Shown: piece by piece, positions 8,103 through 15,904 of the stretch
Layout: each line of letters opens with the position of its first letter
Numbering within the stretch: the first letter of the stretch is position 1
NCBI GenBank assembly: GCA_913009835.1
Contig: CAJVXH010000005.1
Location: 1-48,117 of the forward strand
Source of the DNA: an uncultured bacterium
GTDB lineage: Bacteria > Electryoneota > Electryoneia > Electryoneales > Electryoneaceae
Direction of reading: 5' to 3'
DNA: 48,117 nucleotides
The notes under the pieces: model-generated
Told to the model about the DNA's origin: nothing
Databases searched by the model: none
What the model saw: only the letters and a program-made list of their open reading frames with translations
Position numbers and translations under genes: made by a program

Positions 8103-9840
8103 TAACATCAACCCCTTGATCGCCGAAGAAGACGGTCCTCCTGCTATCCTCGTCATCGATGATGAGGAGAACGTGCGTGTTCTGCTTCAGCGCGCATTGG
8201 AATTTGGTGGCTATAAAGTGTTCGCCGCCGAAAATGGGCAAGAAGGAATTGACCTTCTCAGAAAAGGGAGCGGTATCCATGTTATCCTTACCGATGTGAT
8301 GATGCCGGTAATGGATGGCCTGGAAGTGCTGGGGGAAGCGCAAAAGATTGACCCGGACGTTGAAGTCATTGTGCTCACCGGACTGGGTACTCAAGAGAGC
8401 GCAATAGAAGCGCTGAAGAAGGGCGCATACGACTACCTCCAGAAACCTATGAACATGGAGGAGTTGTTTCTTACGGTGCAGAAGGCGATGGAACGTCATC
8501 GCCTGACTCGGGAAAATCAGGCTTACCAGAAAAATCTCGAAGCAATTGTCGAGAAACGTACTGCCCAACTCACCGAAACCAAGACCTTCCTGCAATCAGT
8601 GCTGGATTCTTCCTGGGATTATGCGATCATAGCTGCTAATCTGCGAGGCAACATCTCTCTGTTTAATGAAGGCGCAGTACGGATGCTGGGCTATTCGCAA
8701 GACGAAATAAATGGAGAATTGACAAAAACGCTGTTCCCGCCGGGCAAGAAGAACGGCAGTGGGCCTTTCGGAGTAGATTCATCAAAATTGATGCCGGAGC
8801 AGGTTCATCAATGTGAAGGCATTTTCAACAGTAAAAGTGGAGTGTTGATAGTCGTTTCAATGTCTATTGCCACTCTGACAGACAAGAGCGGGAAAGTCAT
8901 TGGCGTGTTGTGTATCGCCAAGGATATTTCGGAACAGAAGAAGCTCGAACGTGAGATAAAAAAGCACACTGAGAATCTTGAACAGCTGGTTGAGGAACGT
9001 ACTCTGGAATTATCCTCCCGGAATGTCGAGTTGGAGAAGACTCTTAAGCATTTGAACGAAGCGCAGGAACAGCTTGTATCATCGGAGAAAATGGCCTCAA
9101 TTGGTCAACTGGCAGCCGGAGTTGCCCACGAAATTAATAATCCGATCGGGTTTGTTCGCTCCAACCTGAGTACCATGACCAAGTATACCCAAAAAATCAC
9201 CGGTGTCCTTGAAGCCATGAAAGAGAAACTATCAAATGACGAAGAAATAGAGCAAATGTGGAAGAAGCAGAAGATCAGCTTCATCCTGGAGGATCTGGAT
9301 GAGCTGCTGAGTGAATCATATGATGGCACCAATCGAGTCGCTACCATCGTGAAAGACCTGAAGAATGTCAGCAACATTGACCGTTCGCAGATTATGGACT
9401 CGGATCTGGAACAGGCGCTGGACAGTACGCTGAACATTGTTTGGAACGAGATTAAATATAAGGCGGAAGTAGAGAAGGAATATGCAGGAATCCCCAGCGT
9501 GGTGTGTAATCCCCAGCAAGTTAACCAGGTGTTTTTGAACATTCTGGTTAACGCGTCGCATGCTATCGAGGATCCGCCGGGCAAGATCATTGTGAGAACA
9601 GTAAAATACAGCGACAACGAGGTTGCTGTCGAGATCCAAGATGATGGTATGGGAATGGATGAAGAAACCCGCTCCAAGATTTTCGACGCTTTCTACACTA
9701 CCAAGGAAATTGGAAAGGGAACGGGATTGGGTCTGTCAATCAGTTACAGAATTATACGTGAACACGGTGGAAGTATTGAAGTTGAAAGCGAATTAGGAGT
9801 AGGTACCACATTCAGGATTATTCTGCCAGTTGGAAAATAA
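8080..9840 (+). CDS. Sensor histidine kinase with N-terminal receiver domain (REC-PAS-HisKA-HATPase)
   Basis: This soluble histidine kinase has a receiver domain first (about residues 22-135; acidic pair DD27-28, phospho-acceptor D72, lysine K122 in YLQKP). Then come a coiled coil, a PAS domain (about 168-285), a second coiled coil, and the kinase core. The H-box AAGVAHEINNPI puts the phosphorylated histidine at H350. The ATPase domain has an N-box (VNQVFLNILVNASHAI), G1 (DDGMGMDE) and G2 (GKGTGLGLS). No membrane helix is seen, so it senses in the cytoplasm or is fed by another phosphoprotein through REC. The ATG lies inside fliQ (23-nt overlap) without a clear ribosome site. It probably pairs with the next gene. 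Confidence 0.88.
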   Translation: MDTLAKSSNINPLIAEEDGPPAILVIDDEENVRVLLQRALEFGGYKVFAAENGQEGIDLLRKGSGIHVILTDVMMPVMDGLEVLGEAQKIDPDVEVIVLTGLGTQESAIEALKKGAYDYLQKPMNMEELFLTVQKAMERHRLTRENQAYQKNLEAIVEKRTAQLTETKTFLQSVLDSSWDYAIIAANLRGNISLFNEGAVRMLGYSQDEINGELTKTLFPPGKKNGSGPFGVDSSKLMPEQVHQCEGIFNSKSGVLIVVSMSIATLTDKSGKVIGVLCIAKDISEQKKLEREIKKHTENLEQLVEERTLELSSRNVELEKTLKHLNEAQEQLVSSEKMASIGQLAAGVAHEINNPIGFVRSNLSTMTKYTQKITGVLEAMKEKLSNDEEIEQMWKKQKISFILEDLDELLSESYDGTNRVATIVKDLKNVSNIDRSQIMDSDLEQALDSTLNIVWNEIKYKAEVEKEYAGIPSVVCNPQQVNQVFLNILVNASHAIEDPPGKIIVRTVKYSDNEVAVEIQDDGMGMDEETRSKIFDAFYTTKEIGKGTGLGLSISYRIIREHGGSIEVESELGVGTTFRIILPVGK

Positions 9841-9865
9841 CTGACATTCAAAGTGGGAAGTGACC

Positions 9866-11185
9866 ATGTCAGAGAGTGGAAAAATCGTCTTTGTTGACGA
9901 CGAACCTAATATCCTCAAGGCGCTGCAACGAGTCTTTTTTGAGGATGATTATGATATTGAGACGTTTACTTCGGGACAAGAGGCGCTGGAATATATCAAG
10001 ACGAATGATGTCGTACTCATCATCTCTGATCAACGTATGCCCGGCATGACTGGCACCGAGTTGTTCAATGAAGTCGCAAAAGTAAGACCTGAAACGAAAC
10101 GTATAATTCTCACTGGATTTGCGGACATGACCGCAGCTGTTGACGCGATCAATACCGGAAGTATCTATCATTTCGTTTTCAAGCCTTGGAATGATGAGGA
10201 ACTGCGATCCACTATCAGCCGGGCCATTCACCAATACGCGCTGGAACGTCAAAATGAAAACTTGATGAGCGAATTGCAGGTGAAGAATGATGAATTGGCT
10301 AATATGAATGATGAACTCGCCGTTCGTGTGAGAGAACGTACTGCCATCATTGCAAAGAAGAATATTGAGCAAGGGAAGCTCAACGCTGAACTCGAAAAAT
10401 CACTGGTCAGCACGGTACGCTTTACTATCAACATGATGGAGATCACTCGTCCAGAGCTCTGCCGGGAAAATCGAGCGATGGCAAAATTAGCTATCAATAT
10501 CGCAAAACGCCTGAAATGGCCGGAAGATAAAATCCGTCGGCTGGAAATCTCCACGCTCATGTCGAACGTGGGAAAGATGGGTATTCCCGATGCCATCTTG
10601 AATCGTCAATTGCAATACTTGAGTGAAGATGAACGCCGGTTGATCCGTCACCACCCGGTGATGGCTCAGACAATGCTTGGTACCATTCCTTCATTTACAG
10701 ACGTGTCGCGAATAGTGAGGCATCAGGATGAATGGTATGATGGGTCAGGATTCCCTGACGGACTCAAGGGTGAAGATATCCCTGAAGAGTCGCGCCTGCT
10801 CACCACATGCACAACATATTTCAGATTGAAGAACAGGGAAGATGGTAGCAGCCGACCGTTTATTCTTAAATATTTCCGCAACAATTCAGGCATTCAATTC
10901 GATCCCCAGTTTGTTGATATCTTGATAGAGCTGGTGTTTAGCGACGATACAAAACTAGACGCCACCAAACGTGAGATTGCTGCCTACTTCCACGAAATTA
11001 AACCTGGAATGGTGTTGGTTGATGATCTGAAAACGGGCAAGGGGATATTTCTTCTGCCAAGCGGACAACTGCTTACCAAGAGTAACATAAGATCTATTCA
11101 GGATATCCAGCAAGTTGATCCTATTGAGGGGAAGATACACGTGTATGTTTCCCAAACTCCGGATATGGCGAAGAGCACTTTATAG
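9866..11185 (+). CDS. Response regulator with degenerate HD-GYP domain
   Basis: The N-terminal receiver domain has the phospho-acceptor aspartate in 'VLIISDQRMPGMTG' and the lysine in 'FVFKPWNDEEL', the RpfG/HupR-type pattern. After a coiled coil comes an HD-GYP-like domain, recognisable by 'VGKMGIPDAILNRQLQYLSEDERRLIRHHPVMAQTML' and 'DEWYDGSGFPDGLKGEDIP'. The HD pair that should precede VGK is SN, the HHH/HHE cluster reads HQDE, GYP is GFP, and the usual D-x-(F/Y)-D-A segment is TTCTTYF. So the c-di-GMP phosphodiesterase is probably inactive and may act as a binding module. I chose ATG 9866 (GGGAA 7 nt upstream) over GTG 9860. It lies 25 nt after the kinase gene and 23 nt before fliR. Confidence 0.85.
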   Translation: MSESGKIVFVDDEPNILKALQRVFFEDDYDIETFTSGQEALEYIKTNDVVLIISDQRMPGMTGTELFNEVAKVRPETKRIILTGFADMTAAVDAINTGSIYHFVFKPWNDEELRSTISRAIHQYALERQNENLMSELQVKNDELANMNDELAVRVRERTAIIAKKNIEQGKLNAELEKSLVSTVRFTINMMEITRPELCRENRAMAKLAINIAKRLKWPEDKIRRLEISTLMSNVGKMGIPDAILNRQLQYLSEDERRLIRHHPVMAQTMLGTIPSFTDVSRIVRHQDEWYDGSGFPDGLKGEDIPEESRLLTTCTTYFRLKNREDGSSRPFILKYFRNNSGIQFDPQFVDILIELVFSDDTKLDATKREIAAYFHEIKPGMVLVDDLKTGKGIFLLPSGQLLTKSNIRSIQDIQQVDPIEGKIHVYVSQTPDMAKSTL

Positions 11186-11208
11186 CCTTATCTGGCAGAG
11201 GTTACCGG

Positions 11209-11994
11209 GTGGAAATACTTAACTTCACCATTGATGAGCTCGAACGATGGTTTCTGATGCTGTTTCGCATCGGAAGCATGTTGATGGTAATGCCGGTCTT
11301 CGGTTACAACTCGATTCCCGCCTTAGCACGCATCGCAGTCGCATTTCTTGTTACCTCCGTTCTGTTTCCGATGCATCCGGAAATGCAGCTCACCCTTATG
11401 CCGGGTGTACTCGAATTCTTCGCGGTCATCATTCGCGAGGTGTTCATCGGCCTGTCCATCGGACTTGTCACTATCTTCATATTTACTGGCGTGCAATTTG
11501 CCGGGTATATCATGGGTCACTCTATGGGATTTTCGATGATCAACACCATCGACCCGATGAGTGAGCAGAATATGCCGATACTCGGGCAGATACTCACCAT
11601 GCTGGCCCTGGTCATATTTCTGATGATGGATGGTCACCATTTCCTGTTGATGGCAGTGGACGAATCATTTGTCCAAATTCCAATTGGAACTGGTGCGCTG
11701 TCTGACAAGGCAATTCAAGGATTTGCGATGTTGAGCGCGGATATTTTCAACATTGGGATAAAGCTCGCTGCGCCAGTGTTAGTCACAATTCTTGTGTCGG
11801 AAGTTGCTCTGGGAATAGTCGCACGCACGGTTCCTCAAATGAACGTGTGGATTATCGGTTTCCCACTGAAAATAATGGTAGGCCTGGTGACCTTGAGTCT
11901 GGCGTTGCCCATGATAGTCTATGTGTTCCAGAAAGTTTATCGAGGGTGGCAGGGGGATGTGATCGACTTCATTAGGGCATTGGTAAATACTTAA
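11209..11994 (+). CDS. fliR: Flagellar export gate protein FliR
   Basis: FliR completes the FliPQR export gate. The 261-residue protein is strongly hydrophobic, with about six membrane helices. It shows family patterns 'LFRIGSMLMVMPVFGYNSIPALARIAVAFLVTSVL' near the N-terminus, 'GVQFAGYIMGHSMGFSMINTIDPMSEQNMPILGQILTMLALVIFLMMDGHHFLL' in the middle and 'VARTVPQMNVWIIGFPLKIMVGLVTLSLALP' near the end. The start codon is GTG. It is followed not directly by flhB, as is common, but by a 261-nt repeat-bearing spacer. Confidence 0.94.
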   Translation: MEILNFTIDELERWFLMLFRIGSMLMVMPVFGYNSIPALARIAVAFLVTSVLFPMHPEMQLTLMPGVLEFFAVIIREVFIGLSIGLVTIFIFTGVQFAGYIMGHSMGFSMINTIDPMSEQNMPILGQILTMLALVIFLMMDGHHFLLMAVDESFVQIPIGTGALSDKAIQGFAMLSADIFNIGIKLAAPVLVTILVSEVALGIVARTVPQMNVWIIGFPLKIMVGLVTLSLALPMIVYVFQKVYRGWQGDVIDFIRALVNT

Positions 11995-12009
11995 AACTGT
12001 TTAACTGGT

Positions 12010-12109
12010 GTCATTCTGAACGAAAGGCTGTCATTCTGAACGAAAGGTTGTCATTCTGAACGAAAGGTTGTCATTCTGAACGAAAGGTTGTCATTCTGAA
12101 CGAAAGGTC
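12010..12109 (+). repeat. 20-bp direct tandem array (5 units) between fliR and flhB
   Basis: Five back-to-back 20-bp units beginning GTCATTCTGAACGAAAGG run from 12010 to 12109 and differ only at the last two bases. The next bases (12110 onward) are the same head joined to a complete palindromic element. The array therefore looks like an amplification of the first 20 bp of that element. Confidence 0.95.
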
Positions 12110-12210
12110 GTCATTCTGAACGAAGTGAAGAATCTAGCCGTATCCTGTACGATACTAGTCAGTTAGGTTCTTCGCTCACATTGCTACGCAATGCAGCGCA
12201 GGATGACAAC
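12110..12210 (+). repeat. REP-like imperfect palindrome between fliR and flhB
   Basis: The left arm GTCATTCTGAACGAAG...GAAGAATCT pairs with the right arm AGGTTCTTCGCTCAC...CAGGATGAC, giving an interrupted hairpin of about 100 nt with a small inner stem-loop (TTGCTACGCAA). Elements with this GTCATYCTGARCGAA head are widespread intergenic repeats in several environmental phyla. No T-run follows, so it is not an obvious terminator. The remaining 45 nt up to the flhB start hold GGGGTAAG, a likely ribosome site. Confidence 0.85.
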
Positions 12211-12255
12211 AATATTACCGTGAGCCCGGAATAGTGTTGCATACGGGGTAAGATA

Positions 12256-13347
12256 TTGCCAAAAGAAAATGAACAAGGTCAGCAAAAGACTGAAAAGCCT
12301 ACCCAGAAAAGGGTAAGCGATGCCCGCAAGGATGGTAATGTTGCAAAATCTCAGGATTTCAACAGTGCCATTGTTCTTGTCGGTGGCGTTGTTCTGCTCG
12401 CTATTTTCGGCGGTTTTGTTATGACGAGATTGACCGACTTCTCCGTCGGAATCTTTGGTCAACTGGATGAGATCAACCTGGATGGAACAAACTTCAGAGG
12501 ATATCTCCTCGGAGCGGCCAAATACCTCCTATTTACCATCGCACCATTCTTTCTCATCATCCCGGTTATCGGCGTTGTTGCCAACTTGATGCAAGTTGGT
12601 TTTCTCTTCTCGACCAAGGCAATAAAACCCAAGCTGGATAAACTGAATCCTGTAAAAGGGATGAAAAACCTTTTCAACCAGCAGGCGGTTGTTCGGCTTG
12701 CAATGAACATCATTAAGGTAGCCATTATCGGGTATGTGGCGTACATCGTTGTGCGCAATGAGTGGCCGAAGTTCTTGCCGTTGGTAGACTCCGAGGTTCC
12801 GGCAATCTACTTGTTCCTGATGCATACTATCCTGAAAGTATTGATCTATACAGTCCTGGTATTGTTCATCCTCGCTATAATTGATCTGACTTACCAGAGG
12901 TATAAGTACACTGAGAACTTGAAGATGTCGAAGCAGGAGGTGAAGGATGAACGGAAGATGGTTGAAGGCGATCCGAAAGTGAAAGCCCAGCAACGACAAT
13001 TACAGATGCGGATCGCTTTCAACCAGATGATCAAACAGTTGCCGGAAGCTGATGTGATCGTGACAAATCCGACTCATGTCGCGGTGGCACTGAGGTACGA
13101 TACCCAGAGTATGGACGCACCAAAAGTAATCGGCAAGGGTCTGCGAAAGCTGGCCCAGAGGATCAAGAAGATCGGTCGTGAAAACGACATTCCCATAGTG
13201 GAAAACCCACCCCTGGCTCGTTCCCTCTACAAGATGTGTGAGATCGGTGAAGAGATTCCCGGCGAATTTTACCAGGATGTGGCGGAAATAATCGCCCAGA
13301 TCTACCGACTCAAAGAAGACCCCGAAGCTGTAGAATCAATGACTTAG
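12256..13347 (+). CDS. flhB: Flagellar export switch protein FlhB
   Basis: FlhB switches export from rod/hook to filament substrates by self-cleavage. The autocleavage motif NPTH is at residues 271-274 in 'DVIVTNPTHVAVALRYD'. It is preceded by the charged linker 'NLKMSKQEVKDERKMVEGDPKVKAQQR', and the first ~210 residues hold four membrane helices. The N-terminus 'EKPTQKRVSDARKDGNVAKSQD' is also typical. The start is TTG with GGGGTAAG upstream. At 363 residues it is full length. Repeat arrays flank it on both sides, separating it from fliR and flhA. Confidence 0.95.
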   Translation: MPKENEQGQQKTEKPTQKRVSDARKDGNVAKSQDFNSAIVLVGGVVLLAIFGGFVMTRLTDFSVGIFGQLDEINLDGTNFRGYLLGAAKYLLFTIAPFFLIIPVIGVVANLMQVGFLFSTKAIKPKLDKLNPVKGMKNLFNQQAVVRLAMNIIKVAIIGYVAYIVVRNEWPKFLPLVDSEVPAIYLFLMHTILKVLIYTVLVLFILAIIDLTYQRYKYTENLKMSKQEVKDERKMVEGDPKVKAQQRQLQMRIAFNQMIKQLPEADVIVTNPTHVAVALRYDTQSMDAPKVIGKGLRKLAQRIKKIGRENDIPIVENPPLARSLYKMCEIGEEIPGEFYQDVAEIIAQIYRLKEDPEAVESMT

Positions 13348-13351
13348 CCTT

Positions 13352-13367
13352 TGGCCCCCGGCTTGCA
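13352..13367 (+). promoter_or_regulatory. Predicted sigma-54 promoter for flhA
   Basis: The sequence TGGCCC-N5-TTGCA matches the sigma-54 -24/-12 consensus TGGCAC-N5-TTGCA, with GG and GC exactly ten bases apart. It starts 5 nt after the flhB stop and 319 nt before the flhA start. Transcription from it would give a ~300-nt leader that contains two tandem arrays. Confidence 0.7.
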
Positions 13368-13432
13368 CCAATGTTCCTGTTGAGGGAGAACTCTCCTTGA
13401 AGAAAAGTAGAGACGGTATCCCTATGTAACAC

Positions 13433-13525
13433 GAGTTATCCTGAAGGAAAATCGAGTCATCCTGAAGGAAAATCGAGTCATCCTGAAGGAAAATCGAGTC
13501 ATCCTGAACGAAGTGAAGGATCTCG
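13433..13525 (+). repeat. 21-bp direct tandem array (3 units plus a variant fourth) in the flhA leader
   Basis: Units GAGTYATCCTGAAGGAAAATC start at 13433, 13454 and 13475. The fourth begins at 13496 and diverges into CTGAACGAAGTGAAGGATCT, the head of the same palindrome family seen upstream of flhB. The pattern repeats what is seen on the other side of flhB: a short head segment amplified in front of a longer copy. Confidence 0.9.
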
Positions 13526-13560
13526 TCTTGAACTTCGGATAATCCGCGTTTGCAAGCAAA

Positions 13561-13660
13561 CACGGGCCTGAATACACGGGCCTGAATACACGGTCTGAAT
13601 ACACGGGCCTGAATACACGGGCCTGAATACACGGGCCTGAATACACGGGCCTGAATACAC
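13561..13660 (+). repeat. 14-bp direct tandem array (7 units) directly upstream of flhA
   Basis: Seven units of CACGGGCCTGAATA, six of 14 bp and one of 13 bp (CACGGTCTGAATA, 13589-13601), run to 25 nt before the flhA ATG. The unit length is not a multiple of three, and open frames across it on the - strand are repeat artefacts. Together with 13348-13560 this accounts for the whole 338-nt gap between flhB and flhA. Confidence 0.95.
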
Positions 13661-13685
13661 ATCATCTGAGTCGAGAACCCGTTCC

Positions 13686-15827
13686 ATGTCCGAAGCACAA
13701 TCCAAAGGCTACCTGAACACCAAGCAAAAGCTTGAAGCGTCGCCGTTCCTCGACAAGCTGACCAAGCGTGCTGATGTTGTCCTGGCAGTCGCTGCGGTCG
13801 GCGTCATCCTGCTGATGATCATTCCGATCCCGGCAGTGATGATTGATTTCCTGATCGCGATGAACATCACCACGGCACTTGTGGTGTTGATGGTCTCGCT
13901 GTACATGGACCGTGCCCTCGATTTCTCTGTGTTCCCGGCCTTGCTGCTGTTGCTCACCTTGTTTAGACTCGGCCTGAACGTTGCCACCACACGAATGATC
14001 CTGGGAGAAGCCTACGCCGGGAAAATCATTGAATCGTTCGGATCGTTCGTCGTCTCAGGCAATTTCGTGGTCGGTATTGTCATATTCCTGATCTTGGTGC
14101 TGATTAATTTCATGGTCATCACCAAGGGTTCGGGGCGTATCGCGGAAGTCGCAGCACGTTTTACCCTCGATGCCATGCCCGGCAAGCAAATGGCCGTTGA
14201 TGCGGACATGAACAACGGTATTATCGAAGAATCTGAAGCAAATCAACGACGTGAAGACATCCGACGTGAAGCGGATTTCTACGGTGCGATGGATGGTGCG
14301 GCCAAGTTCGTCCGTGGAGACGCAGTCGCGGGAATCATTATCACCATCATCAACATTCTCGGTGGTCTGGCAATCGGGTTCTTCCAACGTGATATGGAGA
14401 TCGGACAGGCACTGCAAACCTATTCGCTACTCACCATAGGTGATGGACTGGTATCACAAATCCCGGCGCTTATCATATCATTGTCGGCTGGTTTGATCGT
14501 GTCACGCGCTGCTTCTGAGATGGAGATGGGACGTGAGTTCGCGGGGCAGATGCTGATGCACCCGCGTGCGGGATTCATCGCGGCAGGAGTAGCAATATTC
14601 TTTGCCTTGGTGCCGGGAATGCCCACATTCCCATTCCTCATTCTCGGATCATTCCTGGGCTGGGTTTCATGGAAAACAAATCAGTCACGCAAAGAGAAGA
14701 TTGCCCAAGAGAAAACTGAGCTGGTCGAAGCAACCAAGGGCGCTACCGAACAAGACAAGATCGAAGACTACCTGTTCGTTGATCCGATGGAGCTGGAGAT
14801 CGGGTACAGCCTGATCCCGCTGGTTGACAAAGAGCAGGAAGGTGATCTGCTCAACCGAATCACTCAAATCCGCAAGCAGCAGGCGATGCAGATGGGGCTT
14901 GTCATTCCACCGATCCGCATCCGCGATAACATTCAGCTTAAACCGAATGATTATGTCATCAAAATACGCGGCAATGAGATAGCCCGCGGTGAGATGAGGA
15001 TGGGGCACTATCTGGCGCTGAACCCTGGCACTGCCACTGAAAAAGTGGATGGCATCCCAACTAAGGAACCGACGTACGGTCTTCCAGCTTTATGGATCAA
15101 TCGTAAGACTAAGGATCGTGCTGAAAATGTTGGCTACACTGTCGTCGAACCAACTGCCGTGCTGGCGACCCATCTCGTTGAGGTGATCAAGAATAACGCG
15201 CACAAGCTGCTGACCCGTAAGGATGTTAACACTCTGATCGAGAACCTCAAGGCGGATAACCCGACCGTCGTCGAGGAATTGATTCCGAACCTGATGACCG
15301 TGGGTGCGGTGCACAAGGTGTTGCAACGTCTGCTGAAGGAAACTATTCCCATCCGTGATCTGGGCATGATCCTGGAGACACTCTCCGATTACGCGCCGAT
15401 GACCAAGGACACCGATGTGCTGGTTGAGTACATTCGCTACGCCCTGTCCCCGACAATCACTGAGAAATTCGTTGATGAGGATGGCAAACTGTATGCCTTG
15501 ACGCTAGATCCATCTATCGAACAGACACTCTCGGATTCTGCCCAGCAGTCCAGCCGACAGGGACAGTTCGGCATAGTCGATCTGCCACCACAGCAAATCA
15601 ACGCGATATATGCAAGCCTGTCGAAGCTGGTTGATGAGATGATTGCCAGCGGACGACAGCCGATAGTTGTAACCTCACCAACAATCCGACAGGCGTTTCG
15701 CAGACTAACCGAGCCTGTTTTACCACAACTTATCGTGTTATCTTACGGAGAGTTGCTGGTAAATGTTCAGGTGGAATCAGTCGGAACGGTTGCCTTGCAA
15801 GCGGCAAAAGAACCGGCGCTTGCATAA
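13686..15827 (+). CDS. flhA: Flagellar export platform protein FlhA
   Basis: FlhA is the large export gate protein; its cytoplasmic nonamer receives substrates and chaperones. The N-terminal half has eight predicted membrane helices and the cytoplasmic FHIPEP signature 'RREADFYGAMDGAAKFVRGDAVAGIIITIINILGG'. The C-terminal half (from about residue 335) is the soluble domain, with 'LTRKDVNTLIENLKADNPTVVEELIPNLMTVGAVHKVLQRLLKETIPIRDLGMILETLSDYA'. At 713 residues it is full length. The leader contains repeats and a sigma-54 promoter match. flhF and flhG follow. Confidence 0.96.
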   Translation: MSEAQSKGYLNTKQKLEASPFLDKLTKRADVVLAVAAVGVILLMIIPIPAVMIDFLIAMNITTALVVLMVSLYMDRALDFSVFPALLLLLTLFRLGLNVATTRMILGEAYAGKIIESFGSFVVSGNFVVGIVIFLILVLINFMVITKGSGRIAEVAARFTLDAMPGKQMAVDADMNNGIIEESEANQRREDIRREADFYGAMDGAAKFVRGDAVAGIIITIINILGGLAIGFFQRDMEIGQALQTYSLLTIGDGLVSQIPALIISLSAGLIVSRAASEMEMGREFAGQMLMHPRAGFIAAGVAIFFALVPGMPTFPFLILGSFLGWVSWKTNQSRKEKIAQEKTELVEATKGATEQDKIEDYLFVDPMELEIGYSLIPLVDKEQEGDLLNRITQIRKQQAMQMGLVIPPIRIRDNIQLKPNDYVIKIRGNEIARGEMRMGHYLALNPGTATEKVDGIPTKEPTYGLPALWINRKTKDRAENVGYTVVEPTAVLATHLVEVIKNNAHKLLTRKDVNTLIENLKADNPTVVEELIPNLMTVGAVHKVLQRLLKETIPIRDLGMILETLSDYAPMTKDTDVLVEYIRYALSPTITEKFVDEDGKLYALTLDPSIEQTLSDSAQQSSRQGQFGIVDLPPQQINAIYASLSKLVDEMIASGRQPIVVTSPTIRQAFRRLTEPVLPQLIVLSYGELLVNVQVESVGTVALQAAKEPALA

Positions 15828-15904
15828 CTTGAAAGATTGTTACAAATTGCGATTGTCACCGGATATTGGCAGCGGAATTTCCTGGCAAACTGCGGACTCT
15901 CTGA

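Noticed and set aside
8059-8595. 178-codon open frame on the - strand opposite the histidine kinase
   Set aside because: It is a shadow of the receiver domain coding frame, with no domain match.
12226-12243. Sigma-54-like site before flhB (CCGGAATAGTGTTGCA)
   Set aside because: GG and GC are nine, not ten, bases apart, and the site would be only about 14 nt before the TTG start.
12010-13660. Possible CRISPR arrays
   Set aside because: The repeats are directly joined 14-, 20- and 21-bp units with no unique spacers and no cas genes nearby.
13336-13698. Open frames on the - strand with repeated 'ARVFRPVYSGP' peptides
   Set aside because: They are translations of the 14-bp and 21-bp tandem arrays, have no ribosome site and no resemblance to real proteins.
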